From NCBI RefSeq assembly GCF_001574435.1, contig NZ_LOCN01000007.1:597186-661185 (forward strand): 64,000 bases of DNA. Direction: 5' to 3'. Under the pieces are notes generated by a model. It did not search any database. It was not told where the DNA came from and was given only the letters and a program-made list of their open reading frames with translations. Below, one piece after another: positions 38,001 through 44,775 of the stretch (its first letter is position 1; each line of letters begins with the position of its first letter). Source of the stretch: Moritella sp. JT01 (lineage in GTDB: Bacteria > Pseudomonadota > Gammaproteobacteria > Enterobacterales > Moritellaceae). Both the position numbers and the translations under genes were made by a program.

Positions 38001-41000
38001 CTGCGTAGCAGTCACCGTCGCTTTTGACAAGCTAGGATCATAGTCAACATTTGCCACAGGCCCTGCCGCGATTGCGGTAACATTAATGTATTGTGGAATA
38101 GACCAGTTATCCGAAGTGAATGTGAACTGCTGACAATTGTCACCCTCACCAGCTTGACACTTAAGACCCAATTCTGCGGTGTTACCTGCTTTAGTTTTTG
38201 GATATTCAATAGTAACATCGATAACAATATTGGCATTGTTTGCGGGCTTACCAGCAAGCTGGAAGCCGATTCGCTGCGTTTGGCCCACGCTTAGACTGAC
38301 AACCGCAGGATCGGTTGGGCGATCTTGCAATGTAATCGCCACCTTGCTCGTACTATCGACAGTCAGAATGCTGTCTGTGACTAGGCTTGCCGAAAAACCA
38401 GAGGTGAACTCCAACCAACCCGGTGCTTGGTGCGGCGTAACACCTTCAGCTTGACCTTCCGGATCACCTGCCAAGGTGACCGAGCTTACCTGATATTCAC
38501 CGCCTTTATAGAGGAAAGGTGAGGCACTCAAACGCAGCTCAATCTCATTACTGCTTGTTTCAACGCCCGCGCCAGAGGCTTCGAGCAAAGTAACAGGCAA
38601 GGTAAGGCGCGTGAATGAAATATTCGCGGCATCAATAACTTCCAGAGTTTCGGCACTGGGGCGCTTCCACGCCACGGACAAATGGTCATCATCACGTGAG
38701 TTAATTTGCACTATTTCTAGGGTATATTCTTTGCCTTGGGTGAATGTCAATAGCGCCGAGCGCTGCTGAGATGCTTGCTGGCCGGCAGTTCCGTCGCCTT
38801 CTGCTACATCATCCCAATACCAATCTCGGATACCGGGATAATCAGGATCTTTGTCCAACTGCTGGCCATCGAGAATAATATTGGTGTAATCCTTCGGGGC
38901 ATAATAGTCAGGAAAATCTTGGAAAATCAGAGTTAGTGATTTACCATCGTAACCATCAAAAAAAGGATCACAATCGCCTGGATTACTGAACGTCAACGAA
39001 TTTTCCATCACCGCAGAGCCCTCTCCCTGCCATGTTACACCACCTGAAGAATACGTTAAGTTATCATCTTGACAAATATGGTCAGTATCAATCATACCCT
39101 TGAAAATACTGACAGTATTATGGTTCCCCCTTGGCAGGGTACCTTTTGAAGTATCTGCCATGGTGTATTCAATTTCCCACTCGGTATCGGCATAGATATT
39201 GTCGCCAAAACGTTCCAACGTAAATTTGGCACGAGTCATTGGACTACCTACATAATTATTTTTTTGAGTTTCAATGTTGTAACGACCGTACTTTTCAACG
39301 CCTTTAATCCAACTGATCTCCTCACGTTTACCGTCAGCATCAAGCAGATACATTTTTGCGTCACCATCTGATGCTAACGCAAACTGATATTCGCCACTTT
39401 CCGGTGCTGTAATATTGACCGTAATACGTCGACCAATCTTTGAACTCCAATCTATTGCCGGGATCTCCAATTTGTCCGTCAGAATATCCATGCGACTCGG
39501 CACACCTTGAGTGAATGCTTCTGATTGCATAAATACATCAAGGGATTCTGTATCGATATTTTCATACACTTCCACCACAAACCCTCCATCAACCGTCGCA
39601 GGCGACAACCATTCCACTGGAATCGGTGTCGCAGTGTTGCGTGTCACTCCAGCTTGTCGTGTTTGATTTGGATCCGAGACTGAATATGAATAGTTCATTT
39701 GCACTATTTGAAATGGCCCAATGCTTGGCGCTTCATACAGGGCTTCGAGGTAATAACGCGTATTCGCTTTTAGCTCAATGGATGCCGATTCTGCTACAGG
39801 TTTCTCATCAGGGATTCCATTGTGATCTGTATCTTTGAAATAAGGAAGAATCAAGCCTTTGTTTTGACTGTAATCATCGATAGTATTCATCCATAATTCA
39901 ACACGCTGATTACCTTGCTTCTGGTAACTGAAAATATACCAGCCAGTTTGATCGACAGTAATACTTCCGCGCTGGCGCACAATATGATTAGATGGAATGG
40001 TAGCTAATGTCAGCGGATCATCACTGTCGTTGATTTGTGCTTTGTAAGGTTGCTCTGGTAACACTATGTACTTGAAATTTTCAGAAGGTGCAGACTCCAA
40101 TGTTTGGCCTGTTGATCCCGGATTATTCGCCACAAGTTCGTATAACAAACCATGCTGAGTGATATTGCCCCCCTCATTATTAAGGCCGTCCTTAACTTGG
40201 GTGATCACAATATTTTTTATGCGACTGTCGTTTTGCTGTACTTGTAAGTTACCCGATGGGGTGATCCCAAGGATCTCGACCTCTGGCAGCAAGCGCACCA
40301 TGTCGCCTTTGGAAGCGGAATCCGGTAAATGCTGACTGATTAAAATACGCGCCTGCTCGTCATCTTGTACTTGCATCTTCGCCGTGTGCATGCTGCTGAC
40401 TTGAATATTACTTAACACAGCGTCGTTTTGGTCTACCACCGAATTAACGGTAACACTCAGTACGCGATCACCATTCACTAAGCTATCGTCTGCCACAGGA
40501 ATAGCCACTTGCGCGACTTGCTGCCACGCTGGAATGGCAACTTTATAGGTTTTGGTGTTACTGTTTATGACCGACGTAACATTCGCCACAACGGCGACAG
40601 GTAAAGGCTGGCTCAGCACAACATTGAAGAGTGGGTAATCTAAAAACCCTTCCCGATAGTCTTCCATGGTGGCTTGCACGCCTACCTGCACTTGGCGTGC
40701 ACTTACTTGCGGTATAGCCGCTTCTTTGATTTTAAAGCGAGTTGGGTTGTCGCTTGGTGTCAACGTACGGTTAAGCTCCTCACTATATTCACTGTCGCTA
40801 CTACTTACGGCAACCGAGATTGAGTGTTCCCAATTACCATCGGCAATACTAACAGCTTGATATAAATGCCAGGTTTTGGCTCCAAAAGCTAGTTCCTGGT
40901 TATTTATCGTAACCACTACATTTGCAGTGGGTTGACTGCCGAGTTTAACCCAAAAAGCCAAACCACCACTTTCATCGATTAATAACGGGTTGTGAAGGTC

Positions 41001-43493
41001 ATTATCATCCGTCACTGGTTCGCCATTAATCGCGTCGATAATCACTATTTCTGCAGTAAATTCACCACTATCGTGCACAGCTAATTTAACATTATTGGCG
41101 GTATTGTCGTCTGTCACCGTATAAAATTGGTAATTCCCCGCTGGCGTGTTAAATAACACTTTGCAGACCGATTGATTGTCGTCGTTACAGAAATTATCCT
41201 GGTCATAGCTAGGATCTTCAGGAAATGCCTCTAGCGATAAAGCAAAGGTCTGTGTAGCGTCTTTCACGGCATCTGGTAATGCGCTAAAATAAATACGCGC
41301 GGAGCCCGGTGGTAGTGCCTGTTCTTCTTTCGACTCAACTGACGTAACAGGAATAACCACGGCATTAAACACCTGAGCACCTTTTTCACCTGGCAATTCG
41401 CCTGCAATGCCTTCATATCGTTCATTGTTATAGTTGACTTGATTGCTGAGTACATCACTCGGTTTGTCCACAATGCTGTAATGTACAGTTAAACCACCCG
41501 CTAATGCATTATTAAATAATTCACCAGTAATAAAACTTGTATACTTATTTACGTTAGTTGCCCAATCTTCCGGTAAGGCACTGGTTTTTCCATCGCGAAA
41601 GAAATTAACCGGACGCTTGGCTTGCACGGTCACATAACCTAAACCTTTAAGGTCATCCACGTCGATACGACTTGCTCGACCGCCCGATTTACAATCCATC
41701 TCTGGAGCTTGCGCACGCTGTTCTAACGCATCTGCCGCATCACAGATAGCGGTGTGATTCATCGCTGCGTCTTGCAGTAGTTCCACCTGATAGTTGGCGT
41801 CTTCGATAATAATTGTTTGCGAGATGTTATCGTTGGCGAGTTGATAGTCAGGCCCTGCTAATAGTGACACTGTAAAGCTTTCGTCGCCCTCTAGCACTTT
41901 ATCTAGATACAACTGTATACCGCTATAGACGCCAAGTTCGTTGGTGGCGCTGGCATCTGGCAAGCTCACGTAATATTTGCCAACTTGACCTGCTGGCAAC
42001 ATAAGCTTGATTAAGTTAGAGCCATTCCAAGCGAAATCTGCGCCCTTATCGGTTTCGATATTACCTGAACCTTTTTCCGCTAGGCCATCAAGGTCTGAGA
42101 GATATAAATACACTGGAACTTTAGCGCCACCTTGGTTAGGTAGGCTGCCATCAATAGTAATGACTAAATTAGCGCGTTCACCTTCTACAAAGCGTGTTTG
42201 ATCTGCACCATAAAGGTCTACAACGGACAAGCTCAGTGTAGGTGAATTGTTGTTAATGGTGTTATTATCTTGGTCTGTACCTATTGAGCCGTCCCAGACA
42301 AAAATAGCATTGCCTGAATTAGCTGCACGATTACCGCTAAAACTGGCGTTATTAACGATTAATTCCGCGCCATTGTCACCCCGTACAAAAATACCACCGC
42401 CTAGGCCAGCACCATCACCGCCGGAACCGCCTGAGCCACCACCAGAGTCGCTGCCGTTTGAGCCACCACTCCCTTTTTCACCAGCAAATTTACCACCCAA
42501 TCCGCCACCACCACCGCGACCATGTTCCGGCTTAGAAGCAAACTCCCAGTCATCTTGGCCGCCGCCACCGCCGCCACCGCCGCCAGCACCAAAGCCGCCT
42601 TTACCGCCATTTCCACCATGACGTGCTGAGTCAGGCGTCCCGCCGTGATCACCACCACCACCACCGGCAGAGCCAGCACCATGTCCAAACTCACCACTAC
42701 CCCCGTGCTGCTTCTCCTGCGCTGGGCAGCGATTTGCACCATGATGATCACATACGTCACCACCACGGCCTTTCCCACCACCGCCAGAGTCGCTCGGCAC
42801 ATAGGTCGCCCCACTGTTCATACGTGCGCCATCAGAGCCTGCATTTCCGGGATGTGATTGTCCGTTGTCATCACCATTGCCACCTTTACCCGCTCTCCCA
42901 CTTGAAAGACCTTCTTTCGCAATATTATCAGTTACCGCTATATGTTCTAAAATCACTAGACCATTATTGACAAACATGGCGCCACCCGCACCCAGTCCTC
43001 CGCCAGCACCAACCGCCGCATCACCACCTTTTACGTAACCATTGTTTAGTTCCACAGTTTGCAGTGCGAAAAAACCGTCTTTACTGTTATCTACAAACAA
43101 ATGCTGATCATAGCTACCTGCGTCGATTGTAGTTTTGCTACTGTTATTACCTAGTAACCAAATCGGATGATTAAGATCCCCAATCTTGTTTAAGGCACGA
43201 CTTAGCGAAATCTTACCTGTTTCACGAATATCAATAACACAACCATCACCACAGTTTCGGTCTGAAATCGCCGCTTCAATCGCTTCATTCAAAGCTGACT
43301 CGTTATTGCTATTCACCACAATCAGCCCCGGCATAATAGTAATATCGTCCGAACTCCGATCTGGTGAAGATGGAACTGAACTAACGTCAGAGCTGAAGTT
43401 GTATAAATAAACAGAAATCAGGAGCACAACACACAGAGGTACTGCAACTCTCGTTAATTTGTTTATCCGGGTAAGCGAATTCGGAGATATCAT
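26007..43493 (-). CDS. Giant (5,828-residue) mosaic surface/secreted protein
   Basis: This is one unbroken frame of 17.5 kb. One hydrophobic helix (residues 16-32) gives a signal-anchor or uncleaved signal. Residues 50-150 and the strands around the next segment look like a parallel beta-helix; 155-369 is Gly/Ser-rich with Asp and His. About eight Calx-beta-like units ending in DND motifs follow, with at least six copies of an F-T-x-x-D/N-W-x-x-x-Q motif (near 1790, 2860, 3145, 3255, 3320, 3720). A LamG-like domain is near 2170-2345 (FTLEAWIYPTE), FG-GAP repeats near 2415-2700 (IGDLNNDQRNDVAIV, LGDIDGDKDLDLV), a VCBS-like unit near 4100, and EF-hand-type loops near 5305 (DANYDGKVTILE) and 5795 (DRNRDGRISNQD). 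There are no RTX nonapeptides, beta-barrel or LPXTG motif. Likely a calcium-dependent adhesin or matrix protein; role inferred. GC content is visibly higher than in its neighbours. Confidence 0.9.
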   Translation of the reverse strand: MISPNSLTRINKLTRVAVPLCVVLLISVYLYNFSSDVSSVPSSPDRSSDDITIMPGLIVVNSNNESALNEAIEAAISDRNCGDGCVIDIRETGKISLSRALNKIGDLNHPIWLLGNNSSKTTIDAGSYDQHLFVDNSKDGFFALQTVELNNGYVKGGDAAVGAGGGLGAGGAMFVNNGLVILEHIAVTDNIAKEGLSSGRAGKGGNGDDNGQSHPGNAGSDGARMNSGATYVPSDSGGGGKGRGGDVCDHHGANRCPAQEKQHGGSGEFGHGAGSAGGGGGDHGGTPDSARHGGNGGKGGFGAGGGGGGGGGQDDWEFASKPEHGRGGGGGLGGKFAGEKGSGGSNGSDSGGGSGGSGGDGAGLGGGIFVRGDNGAELIVNNASFSGNRAANSGNAIFVWDGSIGTDQDNNTINNNSPTLSLSVVDLYGADQTRFVEGERANLVITIDGSLPNQGGAKVPVYLYLSDLDGLAEKGSGNIETDKGADFAWNGSNLIKLMLPAGQVGKYYVSLPDASATNELGVYSGIQLYLDKVLEGDESFTVSLLAGPDYQLANDNISQTIIIEDANYQVELLQDAAMNHTAICDAADALEQRAQAPEMDCKSGGRASRIDVDDLKGLGYVTVQAKRPVNFFRDGKTSALPEDWATNVNKYTSFITGELFNNALAGGLTVHYSIVDKPSDVLSNQVNYNNERYEGIAGELPGEKGAQVFNAVVIPVTSVESKEEQALPPGSARIYFSALPDAVKDATQTFALSLEAFPEDPSYDQDNFCNDDNQSVCKVLFNTPAGNYQFYTVTDDNTANNVKLAVHDSGEFTAEIVIIDAINGEPVTDDNDLHNPLLIDESGGLAFWVKLGSQPTANVVVTINNQELAFGAKTWHLYQAVSIADGNWEHSISVAVSSSDSEYSEELNRTLTPSDNPTRFKIKEAAIPQVSARQVQVGVQATMEDYREGFLDYPLFNVVLSQPLPVAVVANVTSVINSNTKTYKVAIPAWQQVAQVAIPVADDSLVNGDRVLSVTVNSVVDQNDAVLSNIQVSSMHTAKMQVQDDEQARILISQHLPDSASKGDMVRLLPEVEILGITPSGNLQVQQNDSRIKNIVITQVKDGLNNEGGNITQHGLLYELVANNPGSTGQTLESAPSENFKYIVLPEQPYKAQINDSDDPLTLATIPSNHIVRQRGSITVDQTGWYIFSYQKQGNQRVELWMNTIDDYSQNKGLILPYFKDTDHNGIPDEKPVAESASIELKANTRYYLEALYEAPSIGPFQIVQMNYSYSVSDPNQTRQAGVTRNTATPIPVEWLSPATVDGGFVVEVYENIDTESLDVFMQSEAFTQGVPSRMDILTDKLEIPAIDWSSKIGRRITVNITAPESGEYQFALASDGDAKMYLLDADGKREEISWIKGVEKYGRYNIETQKNNYVGSPMTRAKFTLERFGDNIYADTEWEIEYTMADTSKGTLPRGNHNTVSIFKGMIDTDHICQDDNLTYSSGGVTWQGEGSAVMENSLTFSNPGDCDPFFDGYDGKSLTLIFQDFPDYYAPKDYTNIILDGQQLDKDPDYPGIRDWYWDDVAEGDGTAGQQASQQRSALLTFTQGKEYTLEIVQINSRDDDHLSVAWKRPSAETLEVIDAANISFTRLTLPVTLLEASGAGVETSSNEIELRLSASPFLYKGGEYQVSSVTLAGDPEGQAEGVTPHQAPGWLEFTSGFSASLVTDSILTVDSTSKVAITLQDRPTDPAVVSLSVGQTQRIGFQLAGKPANNANIVIDVTIEYPKTKAGNTAELGLKCQAGEGDNCQQFTFTSDNWSIPQYINVTAIAAGPVANVDYDPSLSKATVTATQRSESETVDQFNTDTITIQIYPNTTQNDTVYFAKARGEAIKSIGFTNKTLESIKIHDAQGNDLGWFWRLENGKLLGSKIEDGDYSIIISAMSDEEAAGLNITSVPVDIDPVTFTAAVELNEQYYTDIGDIRDVVTVSGIQWVINTDQQGALGTLVINAGQPGLTLASQLVSTSVENFADLEYFSYQPQGREPVRAAPNEVLVTEFGEITLVNKEGGIRWRFEPNPRPQPQGLSFSLHLSTNVNIPQTIDLSDYNKAPALATSMSALPDFTKPRVVLSGFTVVQENAGEQKLTVTLKSADGREIINASENINVYYTVAQLGVTDPGNKALDLAPQPKSNDAFLQSARALQLAKPIVLQEQNNDLFTLEAWIYPTENNSKQGIFAGTATDGETIDLLFLSNGELQTFGGLSAALPSKLAAGIGFHIAWRVGDLGQALFVNGEKIKQKDTLFHDKAPLTLTDIGKGKTDYLNGLIDEVRVWGEARSDLEIAQNYYTSLVSLTDRDNAGLLGYWGFNDFTLQKTENELLLLNKDGEIIDTSLQANQQALWKIQRSATVNLDYEGLSSHASKMQNIFDLTPEMTDGQSTFAIGDLNNDQRNDVAIVNRRGELSFMLSTPASKGAREVKAEHYQRITTDINLGYAAPLALGDIDGDKDLDLVAGLSSGKVALLRNISNAANIRAAGGLADSAVQFAGLQSVEVQYLARGGNQEDPQIFAPAFVPTSSGKPRLLLTAKNQILSFDVHADNQQWQLRQRERDSSSFAQLSLSKRLQQRNITPQYVDLDRDGDHDLILDTLRNLPGQTPGALTYYENFGSDAAPVYFPAPRSHIARFLKQAARYLAPEYRRVNIKYHPFDQVAYAQLADMDNDGFDDILVSDNAGEIHLFTSQGYDFVTIPKGSSSADIRVTVLDDAYVETSESIVVQLVEGKPEQAQYHYADGEDRAIIKIEDNDQPGLVLLDANDAEVTAAVRVSEIGDATAYKVKLRSQPTREVSIRVASSNPINGGLLALGSDLKTAPADSGFTDTIFMQFTANKNDWQEPKIFWIKGIDDQVDDPDEAFVIAVVASSGDITYDKQAAVLPAISSDNDDQAVVNLQFASLPNVDAMGVVVSSEGQVNALTVSLAAQPRAPVALTLQPTDKELTLFPQRKLVRALTTNDDSQQIRRIYSRSIHREANILDCTLPSGAAGISTKGDYGNWCWHESGEYEFQQMRYAERNKPLEQLSFMVDNSYGKLSTETISARLSAADVSSKSPAIEVIDLLTGEIIGNSASAVQELLHKNKLAQDPVVSFGVRPSTKISGDDRITITSIGTSIEHQLNFTAQDWQQWQRIDDESLSTGNTVSLSAMFTRESVRSVYGEPRDLTVVDSPAQRLVLQDWRMALTKGGVQLADNDDVAVFADEAGKVILNVRLSAAPADSVDVGVVGDSSMTVSFTKDNYLQWQKLLVNADGLDSIQVQSKEHNNSDYAATRSLTVVKQAMGKSLGNFFEHAGNLAGDSLTLYFTPDDWQLGQTFTVSAIDDQKVEYTSISTIDMLLANPEQALSGDMGQLRWDLGGALSYTLRPDLNEGFYVEQRFYFTDDDDAYDNHTLDITVRMTETSDQGESNFSYEVLGYVDAPTCVRVNQSCADMPTSINFTQVGNSFEANLDLINANLTGVAQQPLAAAFLARLQDPITVSIEDNDKPVVRAGVDLNASENTHPGYFTLSVLDPVGIPGGLGVHYRVIGVEEGAAFGATAETVPPSGGGLNDPGPDFQAYDVIKQGTLFIPQDKTRVSLPIFPIDDFTPEESLAARYEKVVLIIEPPVGNGDYDGDQYLLDEGNPQYKTAGVRIMDNEEVGLKYVLPMQGLTVDEGNFNGFKVGLMSQPQTQVSLDFYNTSVRHKNAFDGSFFNVSSVTFDNTNWNQWQTIDVQLYNNQMENYDSKSPRFSDLYFTLLDSSSGCANNPTDLSKCEPFYNSMKGALNMTSPDNENDGEAKVVEISDVTMTHQESDFGTLTPLKGTDNIFSGDFVYVLSNGDYGSADNSQDMLKAINQSASGEIYDVFDYTMKPLQGSVISQQVAVQIKALERIEFADVTDQTSINFPAGKFGNLTFTFDGSHGTYTYTYMFNTDTIESALQYSEEWRVTDSFVFEMSSGVAGGELQQEFVAFNIEVNKYQQDHNGTDKTYYQALINGNPPAVCKGSAEQTVCEVSGPKRFISGNVTPNTIGGSVADSSVKYKIIKAGRPVLEPVVTRVNLRDSEGVDLWAGNQLVHTNPLFDANNINGTDSLVKVGEKLEGNYGELTLTADGSFQYLVDFNLLNNGLDPTDMRQVNDTFVVQFSNHARVAMTFVSTLQVDQNAEKLVVTMNDELLASDANNAVQFSGVLLSAEDELHVVRVGRLPHTVRLREQGLPPQVLAQGLAEALNFIQQRFYDTSVPVFGRMGGGPTSDTTGNSEEAKVPSFIDRMLPLLIAKITAQPHLTTEGLANVINAVLQSTFAQYNVPLQVLKFDSEKLIMRLSYTAGISIATNELKTDLGMPSMGHFSGSAAGTAKFTADLVFGINFRSVQSGDDGNKMTPSVFVVTEQETLNALLGAPQMEPVNIYELKTWESTSVGNSGVSFVTRDGSLFDKQALAIEPGNIKAINTGLKDSYCDVYTICPELRWKWLEENQSMNWDLNGWKKGSHGGVKDFGTLVGYVTNPTVEGNRVIEYGDVIAISLRQPDSIGPNKVTQIQLGVTIDPGNVLASNRQSDSLKKEYIRGVLEYLSSTNTKLTYANEYIRVFDIYSQNYGPNDKSMTAHSSQTLNLGFSVGVQREGSSDPLGYFHPDSYVAKAKVNKAEPVDKVTVGDIIVPVNSTYSDKTKSVTTECRSSTSSSSWKCNISSRLEVKATWQQGGSASKRYFPSDSNAFKTKTIYKETLAVANGKLKIIGKVQGKDGSKTVKWTWKFSSLPAKSQNFPPNSSLIDVPVIEIAAEDAVSSKVVADYTITRHMLMFVEDQPGDDSKKANALSKLTGELAASIEFRGDMQFFLLGGSINQARRIPTDVDATSIIAPDEVFGRLTGAMNAKSTIVNVEESNTADVPAYVVGQYGVLAIAKDGSYSYYRKPELELESWVLSCGNYEQTPVDPADASLKAFCKDLLAVDEEGNALYWDNETQAQNDILIKGYHVESCGSYTEVAAGTADCEVQNPNVIYVPEDAKVLTEDGVSSLESAINVELVDLTGWQDTANLVNRKTLKQVWELIKTSDPGGIMYGQTQLVDDFFISVTSDTAFRKLSFELGNDGVIQATFENVPFNGLMSDTISYPADGKLDAKGWTGGRINYHEFGFGEVLQASSLAIQPMAEANIYLSVALRDPRNGTETGKLQGLVYLTDFANPKDLVSYSLAGNAALYAKINAGIDANLYKETDDDENYQGFSIPGPSVSTNIGLVSNYQFEGSFSDVSSHGGEFMFGAFNLELDIGEFISDKLVEPLGAMSNFLDPVQPIANALTADMKIFQSLNLTHVFDANYDGKVTILEVPTPFLRSGGPKAERFQKQLKSVNRFLEFIGSMVQMIKIAGDLGDELSGVQALDERVISLDGYQLSPEVIRIVPYQTSSDFTNINLSLVPYVNQLGHIVLGIDKNYQYIKTFGGTLTPSTVKPMEPVKPPPGKPSTQKNTSMSKVKSRYADLQQRGVISFPILSNPMDVLKFVFGDPADLMLIDIPDLHFGFEVEKGWRPPPMPIFKGKISGKMQIVSDTMVGIDTAGLLSAVCGSDAPGVVWDCQGELSAGDRSIRLLNSVFLRDWNEQSYYAGGDTSANKVFWKGAERQLPGITVWDKYELAGNAEVDIGAGIDLGVFGAFFQGGPGIGGGIDVVDLCEPSTPDSCDPIQNQNGDFTAGGVYDGKIRAYDFVMQMINDPISTFDIGFTFYVDFEAYIETFKVKVWEELIGYFPLFEFDKDGAHWAGGAKSGSGVALAGAILYFDANNNLQLDPGEPMTFTDAKGLANLDIPYHLYDRNRDGRISNQDGTIRHFGGMNIKTGLGEVQRVN
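42388..43031 (-). repeat. Glycine-rich low-complexity segment inside the giant gene
   Basis: About 215 codons (residues 155-369) are dominated by Gly with Ser, Asp, Asn, His and Lys. Runs include AGSAGGGGGDHGG, FGAGGGGGGGGGQDD and GSDSGGGSGGSGGDGAG. It is flanked on both sides by GGxxGGAMFVNNG / GGGIFVRGDNG strands, each the edge of a beta-helix turn. It reads as an expanded loop inserted in the helix. The DNA is correspondingly rich in CCACCGCC-type repeats and could be prone to slippage. Confidence 0.8.
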
Positions 43494-43544
43494 AATTATT
43501 TAGGTCCACAAGCGAAAGTAACACAAACACAGAAAGTGCAACAT

Positions 43545-43577
43545 ACGTAAATTTACGTAAATATATGTAAATTCACG
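43545..43577. promoter_or_regulatory. Three tandem 10-bp repeats upstream of the giant gene
   Basis: ACGTAAATTT, ACGTAAATAT and ATGTAAATTC follow each other without gaps at 43545-43574, and a further ACG comes next. The period is one helical turn. The overlapping ATTTACGTAAAT is also a 12-bp palindrome. The array lies 52-84 bases before the giant gene's start codon, where a regulator or promoter element would be. Confidence 0.5.
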
Positions 43578-43710
43578 CCGAACATACTCCATAATAGGTA
43601 CTCAATTGTAAATATATAAACCCTATAAATCAGGGATAGATCACTCTTTAGATTTGATTTTTGTTAAGTAGCAATTAGTGGGGGATTATTGAAAAGGATT
43701 ATTACGGGGC

Positions 43711-43786
43711 GGGATTATAGCGACAGTACCAAGCCTATCGCCAATCATCTTACCAGACGCATTCAAGTTATCTAATGCATCTAAGG
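43711..43786 (-). pseudogene. Scrambled fragment of the sbcC 3' end
   Basis: Bases 43739-43786 match sbcC at 45467-45514 (44 of 48 identical; codons for ALDNLNASGKMIG). Bases 43711-43743 match the sequence just past the sbcC stop, 45302-45334 (28 of 33). The two pieces are joined at a shared CGCCA, removing about 137 bp. All four differences in the coding piece are synonymous. The fragment lies about 1.6 kb from the real sbcC and cannot encode anything useful. Confidence 0.75.
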
Positions 43787-44149
43787 TAGCAAATCAAACC
43801 TCATTAAATGCAACATTAATATATACCTTTCCTGCAGCAATGCTCTCGACAATAATCGACCCGTCTGAAGTTGTTATAAAATCAATCACTAGATCAACGT
43901 TGTGCCCAGTATTTGTTTCAGAAACAACGTGGTCGTTCATATTTGTGAATGCTGAAGAAGAAGTGATAATTAATAACGACTGAATTTAGACTTAGAATGA
44001 CGTGCTTATAAGATCCGACAACTGAAGAATACTGCCTTCAAGTATAATGTGTGGTAGTGATATATAGCAGGGGGCTAAAGAAAAGTTATTATTGCTAAGA
44101 TAGGTACTAGAACCTATCTTAGTCTATTGGCAGCCACCTATTTAATTTG
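43787..44149. other. Gene-poor region with a possible coding remnant
   Basis: No full gene is seen here. On the minus strand 43794-43940 reads as a 48-codon frame (MNDHVVSETNTGHNVDLVID..., ending VAFNEV) whose open frame continues upstream of the ATG but has no ribosome binding site. Its composition looks protein-like, so it may be the tail of a lost gene. The rest (43941-44149) shows no recognisable element. Confidence 0.3.
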
Positions 44150-44530
44150 TTAGTTACTTGCCTCAGGTTTGCAATGAAAGTTCAGTTTATTACCATCTAG
44201 GTCTCTAAAATAGGCGCAATAGAAACCACCAGAACGCACACCAGGGTCGCCTTCATTTTGCCCGCCTAAGGCTAATGCTTTTTTATGCAGCTTATCGACC
44301 TCTTCTGTCGAAGAAACACTTAAAGCAACCATAGTGCCATTACCATAACTTGCATCTTCACCATCAAAGGGGTTACCGATTGCTAGCGTAGGTTTTCCTT
44401 CACCAAAACTCCAAGCTAAAAATGTTTTTGAATCGGCTACTTTTTTAGCGCCCATCATGTCCATTAAAGCGCTGTAAAAATAACGCGAAACGTCGATGTT
44501 TTGTGACCCTAACATTACATATCCAATCAT
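44150..44530 (-). CDS. VOC-family (glyoxalase-like) protein
   Basis: The product is 126 residues. It starts GYVMLGSQNIDVSRYFYSALMDMMGAKK, has a second-module TMVALSVSSTEEVDKLHKKALALGG, and ends FYCAYFRDLDGNKLNFHCKPE, the standard single-VOC layout with a metal- or ligand-binding Asp/His set. Ligand unknown. It belongs with ytoQ to the pair of genes bracketed by the sbcC fragment and the real sbcC. Confidence 0.85.
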   Translation of the reverse strand: MIGYVMLGSQNIDVSRYFYSALMDMMGAKKVADSKTFLAWSFGEGKPTLAIGNPFDGEDASYGNGTMVALSVSSTEEVDKLHKKALALGGQNEGDPGVRSGGFYCAYFRDLDGNKLNFHCKPEASN

Positions 44531-44775
44531 TCATATTCTCCTATGTGGTATTTTTCACACAACAACGATTTTATTTATGAAAAACACCTTACCAATTTAA
44601 GATAGCAAGATGAATATTGTACCACTACAATACCTACATATTTTGAATTGACGATATCGTACACATATAGTCCACCCCGAGTACGTCAAAGGTGATAAAT
44701 AGCAGACAAAGGGCCATATATTCGCTCATCGACCGGTAGGCACAGACAAACCTAATATGTTGAATTTTAGATTTA

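Noticed and set aside
42247-42970. Plus-strand frames rich in proline, histidine or threonine opposite the glycine-rich part of the giant gene.
   Set aside because: They are antisense shadows of the Gly codons and have no ribosome binding sites.
26268-43410. Dozens of 60-130 codon plus-strand frames within the giant gene.
   Set aside because: The giant frame has continuous recognisable domains; the opposite-strand frames arise from its higher GC and have no start signals or family similarity.
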